64,000 bases of DNA from Paraclostridium bifermentans (GCF_019916025.1 NZ_CP079737.1:558001-622000), one strand, 5' to 3'; counted from the stretch's first letter, positions 47,712-56,937 are shown. The notes: generated by a model from the letters alone, not told the origin. Translations and numbers: made by a program.

Positions 47712-48878
47712 ATGAAGGATTTAATGAGAGCCAAAAAAGTAGTTAACAAAAGAGTAATACAGCCTAATCAAAATATAGATTCAGGAAGAAGCTATATAGA
47801 AACGAATGAAATAGAAGAGGAGCTAAGAGGATGCAAGCCACAATGCCATCCATATGTACAATGTGATTGTAATAATGATTGCAATAATGATTGCAACCAT
47901 CATAATCATAATTGTGGATGTAATCCAGGATGCTGTGATTGCAAAGATGAAGAAGATTGTACAGACAATTGCTTCCCAAACCCTTGTCCAGAAGAGTGTG
48001 CTCATCCTTTAGTACCACCAAAATTTCCAATATCACAAGCAGCATTGTTTCCAATAGAAACTAATAGAATATTTGATACTATAATGTTTAGAGTATTTAC
48101 AGATGGTAAAATGGCAAATGGAGAAGATTTAAACTTTGACTATGAATTAGGTAGTTTACGTGGACCATTGCCAAATGCTACTCAAACTAATGCTACTATA
48201 GAGAAAGTTTGTATAAATTATTCAAGTATAAGAATAAATCCAGGAACAACATCTTTAGAGAATTTAAGCATTGATAAAGCTAATAAACATGGTAGAAGAT
48301 GTGAAACAATATTTGAATATGATGTGTGTGGTCAATTAAATAGATGCTGCAACGAGAAGTGTTTGGGACAAAATGTAGTTTATAAACAAAAAGGATTAAA
48401 TGTTATAGTTAAAGATTTAGAAATAGAATTAATAGGTAGATTTGGATGTTCTGAATTTACTGCTATAGCTACACCAGTTGAGAAGTGCCATAAAGGCGAT
48501 GAATCAAATGAGGTAGTATTCTTTTTTAACACTTTATCAAGTGATATAGTAGTTCCAGCAGATGGAAGAGGTTTTACGCTAAGACAAGATTTCCAAACTC
48601 AACTAACAGTTGACTGCATAGGAAAAGCAATAATAACTCAACACATAGTAAACAATAAACCTTGCTTTGAGTTACAAATTCCTAATGGAATAGACTTAGT
48701 ATTATGCTTACAAAATATAGTTAGTGTATTAATAGAAGAACAAATAGTAGTTTTAGGTGGACCTACAAGAATAAAACCTAGATTAGTAGACACATTTGGT
48801 AATGTTTGCGATTTCTCTCAATTCAATGGAGATTGTGAAGAAAAACATGATCACTGCCATAAAGATAATAAATGCTAA
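47712..48878 (+). CDS. cdeC: Cysteine-rich exosporium protein, CdeC-like
   Basis: A 388-residue protein with about 30 cysteines. A charged head (residues 1-40, ending EIEEELRGCK) is followed by a Cys/Asn/His/Asp low-complexity segment (about 40-100, with CDCNNDCNNDC and PNPCPEEC), a conserved-looking beta-rich core (about 105-370, with PISQAALFPIETNRIFDTI) and a Cys/His tail. Size, architecture and location near ccpA fit CdeC, the C. difficile exosporium morphogen, which is about 405 residues by my recollection. Ribosome binding site GGGAGG. No signal peptide, as expected for a mother-cell product. Confidence 0.72.
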   Translation: MKDLMRAKKVVNKRVIQPNQNIDSGRSYIETNEIEEELRGCKPQCHPYVQCDCNNDCNNDCNHHNHNCGCNPGCCDCKDEEDCTDNCFPNPCPEECAHPLVPPKFPISQAALFPIETNRIFDTIMFRVFTDGKMANGEDLNFDYELGSLRGPLPNATQTNATIEKVCINYSSIRINPGTTSLENLSIDKANKHGRRCETIFEYDVCGQLNRCCNEKCLGQNVVYKQKGLNVIVKDLEIELIGRFGCSEFTAIATPVEKCHKGDESNEVVFFFNTLSSDIVVPADGRGFTLRQDFQTQLTVDCIGKAIITQHIVNNKPCFELQIPNGIDLVLCLQNIVSVLIEEQIVVLGGPTRIKPRLVDTFGNVCDFSQFNGDCEEKHDHCHKDNKC

Positions 48879-48896
48879 TTAAAAAATATATACACT

Positions 48897-48953
48897 AATA
48901 TTGAAAATAAAAAGAGCATTGATAAAATCAATGCTCTTTTTATTTTCAATATT
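48897..48953. terminator. Perfect 57-base palindromic bidirectional terminator
   Basis: Two 27-base arms with no mismatch surround AAA. The right arm overlaps the stop codon of the convergent minus-strand gene. It contains GAGCATTGAT/ATCAATGCTC at its centre and A/T-rich outer arms. Confidence 0.95.
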
Positions 48954-49539
48954 TTATAGAATCACAGTACTTAAATAAAATATTACTAGTTTTTACATTT
49001 GAAAAGTATGACCAGCGTTTTTCAGTATCATTGTAAACCATGGACTCTAAATTTATTTTATTTTTTGATTTGACATAATAGGAGCATATAATATGGTCAT
49101 TTGATAAGTTAATAGTATAAAGAGGGAGCTTACTTTTAAAAGCATTTCTAATATCGAATTCTAAAAGTTCATTATTATAAAAATTATAGTTTAAATGATA
49201 TATATTGTGATAATGCTTGTTTAGAGACTTAGAAAAAAATATATTTATAGAATTATTCAATAAGTACATTGAAAGCTTACTAATTTTTTTTGAACTAATA
49301 TTTAACTTAAATGATGAAATCAGATTCAAAGAGCCAGTATTGTAAGTGTAGTAATAGAAGCAGTTTTTTAAGTCTATAAAACAAATGTGGATGTCATCAT
49401 ATTTATCGATTAACGCTGAGTATAAATAAACGTTATTTGAAATAGTTTCAATCTTATTTGTATGATTCTTTATGTATAAACAATTATTTTTATTAAAAAT
49501 AGATAAAGATAAATTCGCATCTTTATTTAGAATAATCAT
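48946..49539 (-). CDS. Beta-strand-rich hypothetical protein, propeller-like
   Basis: A 197-residue protein starting MIILNKDANLSLSIFNKNNC. It shows short repeating beta units rich in Tyr, Asn, Ser and Ile (for example YDDIHICFIDLKNCFYYYTY) similar in style to the 338-residue protein at 46513, but shorter, about half a propeller. GTG 49551 overlaps the ribosome binding site AAGGTGG; ATG 49539 is preferred. It lies 13 bases after the SpoVB-like gene in the same operon. Function unknown; spore context. Confidence 0.7.
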   Translation of the reverse strand: MIILNKDANLSLSIFNKNNCLYIKNHTNKIETISNNVYLYSALIDKYDDIHICFIDLKNCFYYYTYNTGSLNLISSFKLNISSKKISKLSMYLLNNSINIFFSKSLNKHYHNIYHLNYNFYNNELLEFDIRNAFKSKLPLYTINLSNDHIICSYYVKSKNKINLESMVYNDTEKRWSYFSNVKTSNILFKYCDSIKY

Positions 49540-49552
49540 AAAATTAACCACC

Positions 49553-50875
49553 TTAGTATAATGATTTTAAAGATTTAAATAAAACATGAGAATTAAATAT
49601 AAAAGTTATTATAGGAACTACTGTAAGAATCAATATATAGCCCCATAAGCCTGCATCTGGTATTGGAAGTATAAAGTATAGGCAAAGTGTTTGTATAAGC
49701 ATAGAAGAGATTCCTATAACGCTAGCAATAAATTCTTTTCCAATAGAATGAAGAATACCAGAGATAACATGATTTAAACTTAAGAATAAAGGGACTAAGT
49801 ACATGTATTTTAAATAGAATCCTGCAACTTTATTTTTAAATGTATATAAGCAAATTTTTTCTCCGAATAGATAAAATATCAAGGAACATAAAAACCCCAT
49901 AACAAGAGTAAGGACTAAAGCAAATAATACTTTACTTTTTATAGATTTAATATTTTTTCTGCTTACGTCCAATGATATGCTAGGTATTATATTTACAACT
50001 AATGCAGAAACCAGCATAAATGGGAGGTAGACAAAAGGAAATACCATACCGGCAATAGTTCCATAAATTCCTAAAGCAGTTGTATATGTAATTCCAGAAA
50101 GAGCTAATCTAGATGGAATAATCATAGAACTAATAGAATTAAGAACTATACTAGACATACGATTACAGGTAATAGGTATTGACATTCTAACTGTATCATA
50201 TGAGGATTTCATAAATTCTTTTATGTCTATAGTGTATTTATTATCTATATATGGCTTTCTAGCTAATCCTAATGTCATTAATGATAAACTTACACATTCA
50301 CCTATTGATATACCTATTATTGCAGATAGACATATTAAAGTTGGATCATTAAAGTTTTTTACTATCAAATAAACAAAAATAATTTTTGAAATTTGCTCTA
50401 AAATTTGAGAGATAGCAGGTATATCTACTTGCTTTATTCCATAGTAGTAACCTCTGACAATATTTGAAAGTGTTATAGCTATTATTGATGGACAAAGTGC
50501 AAGTATAAAGATAGAGCTATTATTGCTATGTAATAATTTAATCGATAAAGATTCAGAGCTAACTGACACGAAAAAAGCAATAAGTGATGCTATAAAAAAG
50601 GATATATATATTGCCGATATAAAAAGTGAATTTGTGCTGTGCTTATCGTTAAATGCTTTTTTTCTTGCAACTAAACAACTAAGAGCAGTGGGTATACCTG
50701 TTGTGGTAAGAGCAATACAAATCATTAAAAAGTTAAATACCATGTGATATATTCCTAAGTGAACTTCTGATAAATTATTTGACAAAAATATCTTATATAA
50801 AAAACCTATTATTCTAACTATAAAATTAGATAAAAAAAGCACCAAAGTTGAATATACAAGATTAGGAATCTTCAA
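49553..50875 (-). CDS. spoVB: SpoVB/MurJ-type lipid flippase of the MATE-like superfamily
   Basis: A polytopic membrane protein of about 440 residues with 12-14 predicted helices. The N-terminus LSNFIVRIIGFLYKIFLSNN and the segments GIPTALSCLVARKKA, VRGYYYGIKQ and MVFPFVYLPFMLVSALVVNI are typical of stage V sporulation protein B and related polysaccharide exporters. SpoVB supports cortex peptidoglycan synthesis. GTG 50884 is inside AGGAGGTGAT, so TTG 50875 is the likely start. It leads an operon with the propeller-like gene. A non-sporulation exporter role cannot be excluded. Confidence 0.8.
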   Translation of the reverse strand: MKIPNLVYSTLVLFLSNFIVRIIGFLYKIFLSNNLSEVHLGIYHMVFNFLMICIALTTTGIPTALSCLVARKKAFNDKHSTNSLFISAIYISFFIASLIAFFVSVSSESLSIKLLHSNNSSIFILALCPSIIAITLSNIVRGYYYGIKQVDIPAISQILEQISKIIFVYLIVKNFNDPTLICLSAIIGISIGECVSLSLMTLGLARKPYIDNKYTIDIKEFMKSSYDTVRMSIPITCNRMSSIVLNSISSMIIPSRLALSGITYTTALGIYGTIAGMVFPFVYLPFMLVSALVVNIIPSISLDVSRKNIKSIKSKVLFALVLTLVMGFLCSLIFYLFGEKICLYTFKNKVAGFYLKYMYLVPLFLSLNHVISGILHSIGKEFIASVIGISSMLIQTLCLYFILPIPDAGLWGYILILTVVPIITFIFNSHVLFKSLKSLY

Positions 50876-50923
50876 ATATATCACCTCCTATCTTAAGTTA
50901 TATTCAATAATTAATATAAAAAT

Positions 50924-50986
50924 GAAAAAAATAACTCATATCTAAAAAGATAGAGTTATTTTTTTTACCCACAAATTCAGGTGGGT
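50924..50986 (-). terminator. Terminator of the PHP phosphatase gene, two hairpins
   Basis: On the minus strand, a hairpin ACCCAC/GTGGGT (50967-50986) is followed by a second stem ATAACTC/GAGTTAT (about 50930-50959) and a T-run. Confidence 0.8.
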
Positions 50987-50988
50987 TT

Positions 50989-51801
50989 CTATTTATTTAA
51001 AATGCTTTTTATACTTACAAATTGAGGTTTCATTTTATCAAAAGTTGATATGTATTTAAATCCAAGTTCATCAAGTCTATTATATATATAGTCAAACTTA
51101 TAAGCTACTTGAGATGGGATATGAGAATCAGAACCAGTAGTTATTATCTCTCCACCAAGTTCTTTATACATTTTTAGTATATAGTTTGAAGGAGTTAAGT
51201 CTTTTAAACCATATCTAAAACATGACGTGTTTATTTCTATACCTTTTCCACTATGAATAACTTCTTTTAAAATTGATTCTAATATATCAGAAAAAAGTTT
51301 ATCATCAAGTTCTTCATTGTAATCTCCATATCTCTTAATTAAATCAAGATGTCCTAAAACAGAATAGTCTTTATAATTTTTAACTATATAATATAAAAGT
51401 TCATAATACTTTTCATAAGCTTCGTGTTGAGATTTATCATTAAAGAAAGTTCCATTGTACAAATCAATTTTATCTATTGCATGCATTGAACATATAACAA
51501 AATCGAATGGATAGTTCTTTATATCATTTGAGCATTTTTCTATGATATGAGGTTGAACTCCCATTTCAATTCCTTTTTTTATAGTAATTTGATTTTTAAA
51601 TTTATCTTTAAGATTATCAATACTTTTTAAGTAAGATATATAGTCTGTTTCAAATGGAACATCACTTATTATGTCGTAATCAACATGATCAGTAAAACAG
51701 ATTTCCTTTAAGCCTAAATCAATAGATTTTTTGACCATATCTTCCATAGGTGTTTGACTATCTCCGGAAAAGTTTGAATGCATATGATAATCGTAGTACA
51801 T
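50989..51801 (-). CDS. PHP-family histidinol-phosphatase-like phosphoesterase
   Basis: A 270-residue PHP-domain protein. The metal-binding motifs are DYHMHSNFSGD at the N-terminus, CFTDHVDYD near residue 35, GIEMGVQPHIIEKC near 79, CSMHAID near 105, VLGHLDLIKRYG near 153 and TGSDSHIPSQV near 227. It most resembles HisK/HisJ histidinol-phosphate phosphatases, but no other his biosynthetic genes are here, so the substrate is uncertain. Monocistronic with a minus-strand terminator. Confidence 0.85.
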   Translation of the reverse strand: MYYDYHMHSNFSGDSQTPMEDMVKKSIDLGLKEICFTDHVDYDIISDVPFETDYISYLKSIDNLKDKFKNQITIKKGIEMGVQPHIIEKCSNDIKNYPFDFVICSMHAIDKIDLYNGTFFNDKSQHEAYEKYYELLYYIVKNYKDYSVLGHLDLIKRYGDYNEELDDKLFSDILESILKEVIHSGKGIEINTSCFRYGLKDLTPSNYILKMYKELGGEIITTGSDSHIPSQVAYKFDYIYNRLDELGFKYISTFDKMKPQFVSIKSILNK

Positions 51802-51916
51802 AATTAGTATCCCCTTTTTTTATAAATTTTGGTATTATATATACATAATAATATCAAATATAGTTATAGGCATCAATAAACACATGTATAACAATATCAT
51901 TTGAAGTGGTGATTAA

Positions 51917-53341
51917 ATGGATAAATATAAGTTAGTAATAGAAGATAATAGTCCAAAGTATTTACAAATTTATAATCATATAAAAACAATGATTATAAAT
52001 AATGAAATAGAAGTAAATAAAAAGCTTCCACCTATAAGATCTATAGCAAAGCTATTAAATGTTAATAACACTACAATAGTAAAGGCATATGAATTACTAG
52101 AAAAAGAAGGATATGTATATAAAATTATTGGTAGTGGAACATTTGTGTCAGACACTAGAGTAAAAGCAAATAGTGATGAAAACACACTTATAGAAGGAAT
52201 AATTAGATTTGACAATGGGAATCCTTCAATAGATATGTTTCCAGTAGAAGAGTTTAAAAAATCCATAAATATAGCTCTTGAAAAAGAAGGAAATTCAATG
52301 TTTGAATATGATGATGGATTAGGGTTTATAAAGTTAAGGTCTAAACTCGTAGAATACTTAAAAACTCTAAATATAAATACTAATAAAGATAATATACAAA
52401 TTATATCTGGAGCTCAACAAGGTATAGACATAGTTTGTAAAGGTTTAATAAATTACTCAGATTTAGTATTTGTTGAAGAACCAACTTACAGAGGTGCACT
52501 TGAAGTATTTAAAAATAGAGGGTCAAAAATTATAAGTATACCGATGTTAGAAGATGGAATAGATATAGGTATACTTAAGTTAAAACTTGAAAAAATAAGA
52601 CCGAAGATACTTTATACAATGCCTAATTACCAAAATCCAACTGGAATATCTTACTCAGAATATAAAAAGAAAAAGCTAATTGAATTAGCTGAAAAATATG
52701 ATTTTTATATATTAGAAGATGATTTTATGAGCGATTTGAAATTTGAATCAACAGAGCATTATCCTCTAAGAAGTTATGATGATAAGGGAAGAGTAATTTA
52801 TATAAAAAGTTTCTCAAAATTACTTATGCCAGGAATTAGAATAGGATTAGTTGAAATGCCTAATGAAATTTTAAATAAAATACTATGGGCAAAGTATTCC
52901 TCAGATATATCAACATCAGGTATAATTCAAAGATCTATGTATTATTATATGGAAAACTTCAACTGGAACAACTACATAAAGAATGTAGAGTATGCTTATT
53001 ATGAAAAATTTAAATTAGCACTAGAACTTATACAAAGCAAATTAGCTAATAAACTTAAATTAAAAGTACCTACAGGAGGGATAAATTTCTTTTTGGAATT
53101 ACCAAGAGGATACTCAGCAAAAGCATTTAGTAAATTCTTAAGAAAAAAAGGAGTAGCTATTTTATCAGGTGGACACTTCTTTGACACATCTATAGACGAT
53201 AGATTTTTTAGAATAAATATTGCACAAACAAGCTTAGATGAAATACAAAAGGGAATATATATAATATCGGATAATATAGATGAATTTTTAAAATGCTACA
53301 AAAATACAGAAGAATTTAAAGAAAATAAATTATTTTTTTAG
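51917..53341 (+). CDS. MocR-type GntR regulator with aminotransferase domain
   Basis: A 474-residue protein. A winged helix-turn-helix (residues about 10-75, LQIYNHIKTMIINNEIEVNK and INTTIVKAYELLEKEGYV-like segment) is fused to a class I aminotransferase-like PLP domain (about 110-450). The PLP lysine is in YIKSFSKLLMPGIRIGLVE, with TMPNYQNPTGISYS upstream. Such proteins usually regulate vitamin B6, GABA or amino-acid genes. The ATG follows AGTGGTGA. It is followed closely by a DUF896 gene (11 bases), which may be cotranscribed. Confidence 0.92.
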   Translation: MDKYKLVIEDNSPKYLQIYNHIKTMIINNEIEVNKKLPPIRSIAKLLNVNNTTIVKAYELLEKEGYVYKIIGSGTFVSDTRVKANSDENTLIEGIIRFDNGNPSIDMFPVEEFKKSINIALEKEGNSMFEYDDGLGFIKLRSKLVEYLKTLNINTNKDNIQIISGAQQGIDIVCKGLINYSDLVFVEEPTYRGALEVFKNRGSKIISIPMLEDGIDIGILKLKLEKIRPKILYTMPNYQNPTGISYSEYKKKKLIELAEKYDFYILEDDFMSDLKFESTEHYPLRSYDDKGRVIYIKSFSKLLMPGIRIGLVEMPNEILNKILWAKYSSDISTSGIIQRSMYYYMENFNWNNYIKNVEYAYYEKFKLALELIQSKLANKLKLKVPTGGINFFLELPRGYSAKAFSKFLRKKGVAILSGGHFFDTSIDDRFFRINIAQTSLDEIQKGIYIISDNIDEFLKCYKNTEEFKENKLFF

Positions 53342-53352
53342 GAGTGAATAAT

Positions 53353-53571
53353 ATGAATAACGAATTTGATAAAAAGAAATTAAATAGAATAAATGAATTA
53401 GCAAAAAAGCATAAAGGTGAAGGCTTAACTGAAGATGAACATAAAGAAAGAGAAGGCTTAAGAAAAGAATATTTAGAACATTTTAGAGGTCATTTTAGAT
53501 CAAGATTAGAAAACATAAAAGTAGTTTCACCAGAGGAATATGAAGAAGCAATGAAAAACAAAAAGAACTAG
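53353..53571 (+). CDS. DUF896 family protein
   Basis: A 72-residue, highly charged helical protein. KLNRINELAKKHKGEGLTED and the following HKEREGLRKEYLEHFRGHFR are the DUF896 (YnzC-like) signature. ATG 53353 follows TAGGAGTGA; the GTG at 53344 overlaps that site. The molecular function of the family is unknown; in Bacillus a relative belongs to an SOS-linked operon. Here it follows a MocR gene. Confidence 0.9.
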   Translation: MNNEFDKKKLNRINELAKKHKGEGLTEDEHKEREGLRKEYLEHFRGHFRSRLENIKVVSPEEYEEAMKNKKN

Positions 53572-53600
53572 AAAAATTTAACATTTGACAAATGCAAGTG

Positions 53601-53609
53601 TGCTATAAT
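53601..53609 (+). promoter_or_regulatory. Extended -10 promoter of the M18 aminopeptidase gene
   Basis: TGCTATAAT at 53601-53609 is an extended -10. A TTGACA at 53585 is present, but only 13 bases upstream of the TATAAT, too close for a normal pair. Confidence 0.55.
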
Positions 53610-53649
53610 TATCACGAGGGTATTTTAATAAAGAAAGGGAGTATTAAGT

Positions 53650-55044
53650 ATGAATTTAAGACATGAATTTAAAAATGCATGGGAACAAATTAAAGAAAAC
53701 AAAGAACTTGATGCTGTGATGAATTACTCAAATGAATACATGAAGTTCCTAGATGCAGGTAAAACAGAAAGAACTTCAGCAAGAGAGATAATAAGACAAG
53801 CTAAAGAACATGGTTTTATATCAATAAACGATGCGATGTCATCAGAATGTTTAACTGCAGGTACTAAAGTATATGCAGAAAATAAAGATAAAGGCGTTGC
53901 TTTATTCGTAATTGGACAAGAAGAATTACAAAAAGGAATGAGAATTGTTGGGGGACATATAGATTCTCCAAGATTAGATTTAAAACCAAATCCATTATAT
54001 GAAGATGGAAATTTAGCTCTTTTCAAAACTCACTATTATGGTGGAATAAAAAAATATCAATGGACAGCATTACCACTTGCAATACATGGTGTAGTTATAC
54101 TACAAGATGGAACTAAAGTTGATATATGTATAGGTGAAGATGATAATGATCCAGTATTTTGCATAACAGATCTATTAATACATTTAGCAGGAGATCAAAT
54201 GCAAAAAAAATTAGCTGATGGAGTAACTGGTGAAGGCTTAAATCTTTTAGTAGGGCATATGCCATTAGAAGGTGAAGAGAAAGATGCAGTTGAAGCTAAT
54301 GTACTTAAATTATTAAATGAAAAATATAATATGACTCAAAAAGATTTCTTAACAGCTGAGATAGAAATTGTTCCAGCTGGTAAAGCTAGACATTTAGGAT
54401 TTGATAAAGGAATGGTTCTAGCTTATGGTCATGATGATAGAGTTTGTTCATATGCAGCTGTAAAATCTATATTTGATATTGAAAATCCAAAATATACTGC
54501 AGTAGCATTATGTGTAGATAAAGAAGAAGTTGGATCTCAAGGAAATACAGGAATGCAATCTAAATTCTTTGAAAATGCAGTAGCTGAACTTATAAACTTA
54601 CAAGGAGATTATTGTGATCTTAAAGTAAGAAGAGCTATGGCAAATTCAAAAGTTTTATCAGCTGATGTTTCAGCTGGATTTGATCCAACATACCCAGATG
54701 TTTTAGATAAGAGAAATGCATGTTTCATGGGACATGGTTTAGCTTTAACTAAATACACAGGCGCAAGAGGTAAAGGTGGATGCAATGATGCTAACGCTGA
54801 ATTTGCTTCAGAAGTAAGAAGAATATTTGATAAAGCTAATGTTGTTTGGCAAATATCAGAACTTGGTAAAGTTGACCAAGGTGGCGGTGGAACTATCGCT
54901 TACATATTAGCTGAATATGGTGCAGAAGTAATAGACTGTGGAGTTGGTGTATTAAATATGCATGCTCCATATGAGATAGTATCTAAAGCAGATATATATG
55001 AAATGTATAAAGGATATAAAGCTTTCTATGAAATAGAAGCTTAA
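53650..55044 (+). CDS. M18-family zinc aminopeptidase
   Basis: A 464-residue cytosolic metallopeptidase of the aspartyl/aminopeptidase I group. Active-site blocks: GGHIDSPRLDLKPNPL near residue 101, YGHDDRVCSYAA near 258, DKEEVGSQGNTGMQ near 292 and TGARGKGGCNDANAEF near 373. It removes N-terminal residues from peptides, complementing PepT. Ribosome binding site AAAGGGAGT. Monocistronic; it ends at a palindrome shared with the convergent lysR gene. Confidence 0.93.
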   Translation: MNLRHEFKNAWEQIKENKELDAVMNYSNEYMKFLDAGKTERTSAREIIRQAKEHGFISINDAMSSECLTAGTKVYAENKDKGVALFVIGQEELQKGMRIVGGHIDSPRLDLKPNPLYEDGNLALFKTHYYGGIKKYQWTALPLAIHGVVILQDGTKVDICIGEDDNDPVFCITDLLIHLAGDQMQKKLADGVTGEGLNLLVGHMPLEGEEKDAVEANVLKLLNEKYNMTQKDFLTAEIEIVPAGKARHLGFDKGMVLAYGHDDRVCSYAAVKSIFDIENPKYTAVALCVDKEEVGSQGNTGMQSKFFENAVAELINLQGDYCDLKVRRAMANSKVLSADVSAGFDPTYPDVLDKRNACFMGHGLALTKYTGARGKGGCNDANAEFASEVRRIFDKANVVWQISELGKVDQGGGGTIAYILAEYGAEVIDCGVGVLNMHAPYEIVSKADIYEMYKGYKAFYEIEA

Positions 55045-55087
55045 TATAAAAAAAGATAAGTGATTAATCACTTATCTTTTTTTATAT
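55044..55087. terminator. Perfect 44-base palindrome, bidirectional terminator
   Basis: The sequence from 55044 to 55087 equals its own complement, centred on TGATTAATCA. It terminates the aminopeptidase gene and at the same time encodes the last residues and stop of the convergent lysR gene. Confidence 0.95.
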
Positions 55088-55988
55088 GTTCTAAATTAAA
55101 ATAGTCACATACTCCATCTAAGAATTTATACTCAAGAGGAGTAAAAGCTTTTTTCTTAGAGTATATAAAATAAAATTTTCTATCAAAACTCATATTTTTA
55201 ATTTTGTAGAAGTTTAACTTATTTGAGTTTATATCTTCAATAATTGAAGTGTAAGATACAAATGAAACCCCAAGTCCTAACTTAACCATTTCTTTTATTG
55301 ATTCATTAGATTCAACGTAAGCAATTGTATCTAAGCTATTAAGCGGTATTTTGTTTGATTTTAACTTATTAATCACGATACTTTGAGTCCCAGAACCGTC
55401 TTTTCTCATTATGAATTTTAAATTATAAAGTTTTTCTATATCAATAAAACCATTTTCATTTTCTATAATTAAATTTTTAGGAGCAATTAAAACTAGCTCA
55501 TCATCTATTAAATCTATATATTCAATTTGTTTATTGTTTACCTTAGAACCTACAAATCCAAAACTTATACGTTCATTTAAAATTTCTGATATAGCATCTT
55601 GAGAATCATAACGACTTATACTAAACTTAACATTTGGATAATTAGTATAAAAACTTTTTAAAAAGTCAGGAAGTATATATGTTTCAGGTATAGAACTACA
55701 TGCAAGATCTATGACCCCTTCTATCTTTCCGCTATATTCCTTTATATCATAAACAGCTTTTTTGCAATTATTTAAAATATAAATAGCGTGTTCATATAAT
55801 ATTTCGCCTGCCTTTGTAAGTGTAATTACTTTATTATTTCTATTAACTAGTACTGTATCAAGGCTTTTTTCAAGATTTTGAATATGGGCACTAACTGTAG
55901 GTTGTGTAAGAAAAAGCTCTTTAGCAGCTTTAGAAAAGCTATTATATTTAGCTACAGCTACAAAAACTTCAAGTTGTTTTAAGTCCAT
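55068..55988 (-). CDS. LysR-family transcriptional regulator
   Basis: A 306-residue regulator. The helix-turn-helix is SFSKAAKELFLTQPTVSAHI at residues 16-36, followed by the linker helix and a two-lobed effector domain (about 90-295). The overall sequence, with DLACSSIPETYILPDFLKSF, recalls the YeiE/CysB-like subgroup often linked to sulfur or selenium metabolism; the target is unknown. No divergent metabolic gene accompanies it: upstream is a lipoprotein gene facing away, 189 bases off. Ribosome binding site GGGGGAGGA. Confidence 0.88.
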   Translation of the reverse strand: MDLKQLEVFVAVAKYNSFSKAAKELFLTQPTVSAHIQNLEKSLDTVLVNRNNKVITLTKAGEILYEHAIYILNNCKKAVYDIKEYSGKIEGVIDLACSSIPETYILPDFLKSFYTNYPNVKFSISRYDSQDAISEILNERISFGFVGSKVNNKQIEYIDLIDDELVLIAPKNLIIENENGFIDIEKLYNLKFIMRKDGSGTQSIVINKLKSNKIPLNSLDTIAYVESNESIKEMVKLGLGVSFVSYTSIIEDINSNKLNFYKIKNMSFDRKFYFIYSKKKAFTPLEYKFLDGVCDYFNLEHIKKDK

Positions 55989-56177
55989 AAAAATATCCTC
56001 CCCCTAAATATGTCCTTACATATTATAACACACAAAAAAGTATCTAGGATAAAATAAAAATTAAATGTCAATATACGGAATAAGTCTTACAAAAATATTA
56101 CAATATAACTTTTTAGGTTATTTAATGTAAATAAATAATATATAATTAGATATAAGTAAATTTAGGAGGATTAGTGT

Positions 56178-56900
56178 ATGAAAAAAAGTTTGCTAATTAG
56201 CATCATGCTAATAGTCATACTAATGTTCTCAGGATGCAGTATGAAAAGTGGAAAAAAAGTAGACAAAGCTACGCAACAAAAAAATATAACTAAAATTCAA
56301 AATGATGTTAGTGAAGTTATGGGGAAAAATTATGAATATGTTATGGATACTATGGGAGATCCATATATGACGACATATTATATAAATACAGAAAAATATG
56401 GGGAGTTTGAACATTTAGATAAAGAAGGAATTTTAAAAAATCTAAATATTGAAATGGTATATCCAAAAGAAGGGTATGAAAGTAGTGCTTTATATGTAGA
56501 TATAAGCAAAGACAAGGTTGTTGATGTAGAAAGCGATGAATTTGTTGGGTTCTCTTCTGGATTTGAAGATTTACCTCAAAAGGCAAGGTCGGCTAACGTA
56601 ATAGTTGATTTTTATAATGACCAATCATTTATTGATTCTAGTAAAGTTGATTTAAAATCAATAAAGTCTTATATAGGTAAAAATATTGAAGAGTTAGTTA
56701 GAGATACTAGCTTAGATATGCCAAATGCGGTTGCATATAGTAAAAACAAAGAAAAAATTATAAATTATTATATTTTACAAAGTAAAAATAATAATACAGT
56801 TTTCGTTGTATCAGTAACTGAAGATAAGGGAAAAATTTTAGATATAACACAAGTTTCAGATGCTTCATTGATAAAAGAATTAATAAATATGTCAAATTAA
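56178..56900 (+). CDS. Hypothetical lipoprotein
   Basis: A 240-residue secreted lipoprotein: signal peptide with lipobox FSGC (cysteine near residue 20), then about 220 residues with no recognised domain. Two segments look alike, GKNYEYVMDTMGDP near residue 48 and GKNIEELVRDTSLDMP near 172, suggesting an internal duplication of a small alpha/beta unit, loosely like BamE/SmpA-type lipoprotein repeats. Ribosome binding site TTAGGAGGA. Monocistronic, with a strong terminator. Function unknown. Confidence 0.85.
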   Translation: MKKSLLISIMLIVILMFSGCSMKSGKKVDKATQQKNITKIQNDVSEVMGKNYEYVMDTMGDPYMTTYYINTEKYGEFEHLDKEGILKNLNIEMVYPKEGYESSALYVDISKDKVVDVESDEFVGFSSGFEDLPQKARSANVIVDFYNDQSFIDSSKVDLKSIKSYIGKNIEELVRDTSLDMPNAVAYSKNKEKIINYYILQSKNNNTVFVVSVTEDKGKILDITQVSDASLIKELINMSN

Positions 56901-56901
56901 A

Positions 56902-56937
56902 AAATACTCTCTATATTTTAAATATAGAGAGTATTTT
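56902..56937 (+). terminator. Terminator after the lipoprotein gene
   Basis: AATACTCTCTATATT pairs perfectly with AATATAGAGAGTATT around TTAA, then TTTG. Confidence 0.9.

Noticed and set aside
47830-47945. Short repeats coding Cys-Asn-Asn-Asp units as a possible CRISPR-like array
   Set aside because: The repeats are 9-15 bases in frame within the CdeC-like gene and are simply low-complexity codons.
53585-53609. TTGACA plus TATAAT as a standard promoter pair
   Set aside because: The spacer is only 13 bases; the extended -10 alone is a better explanation.
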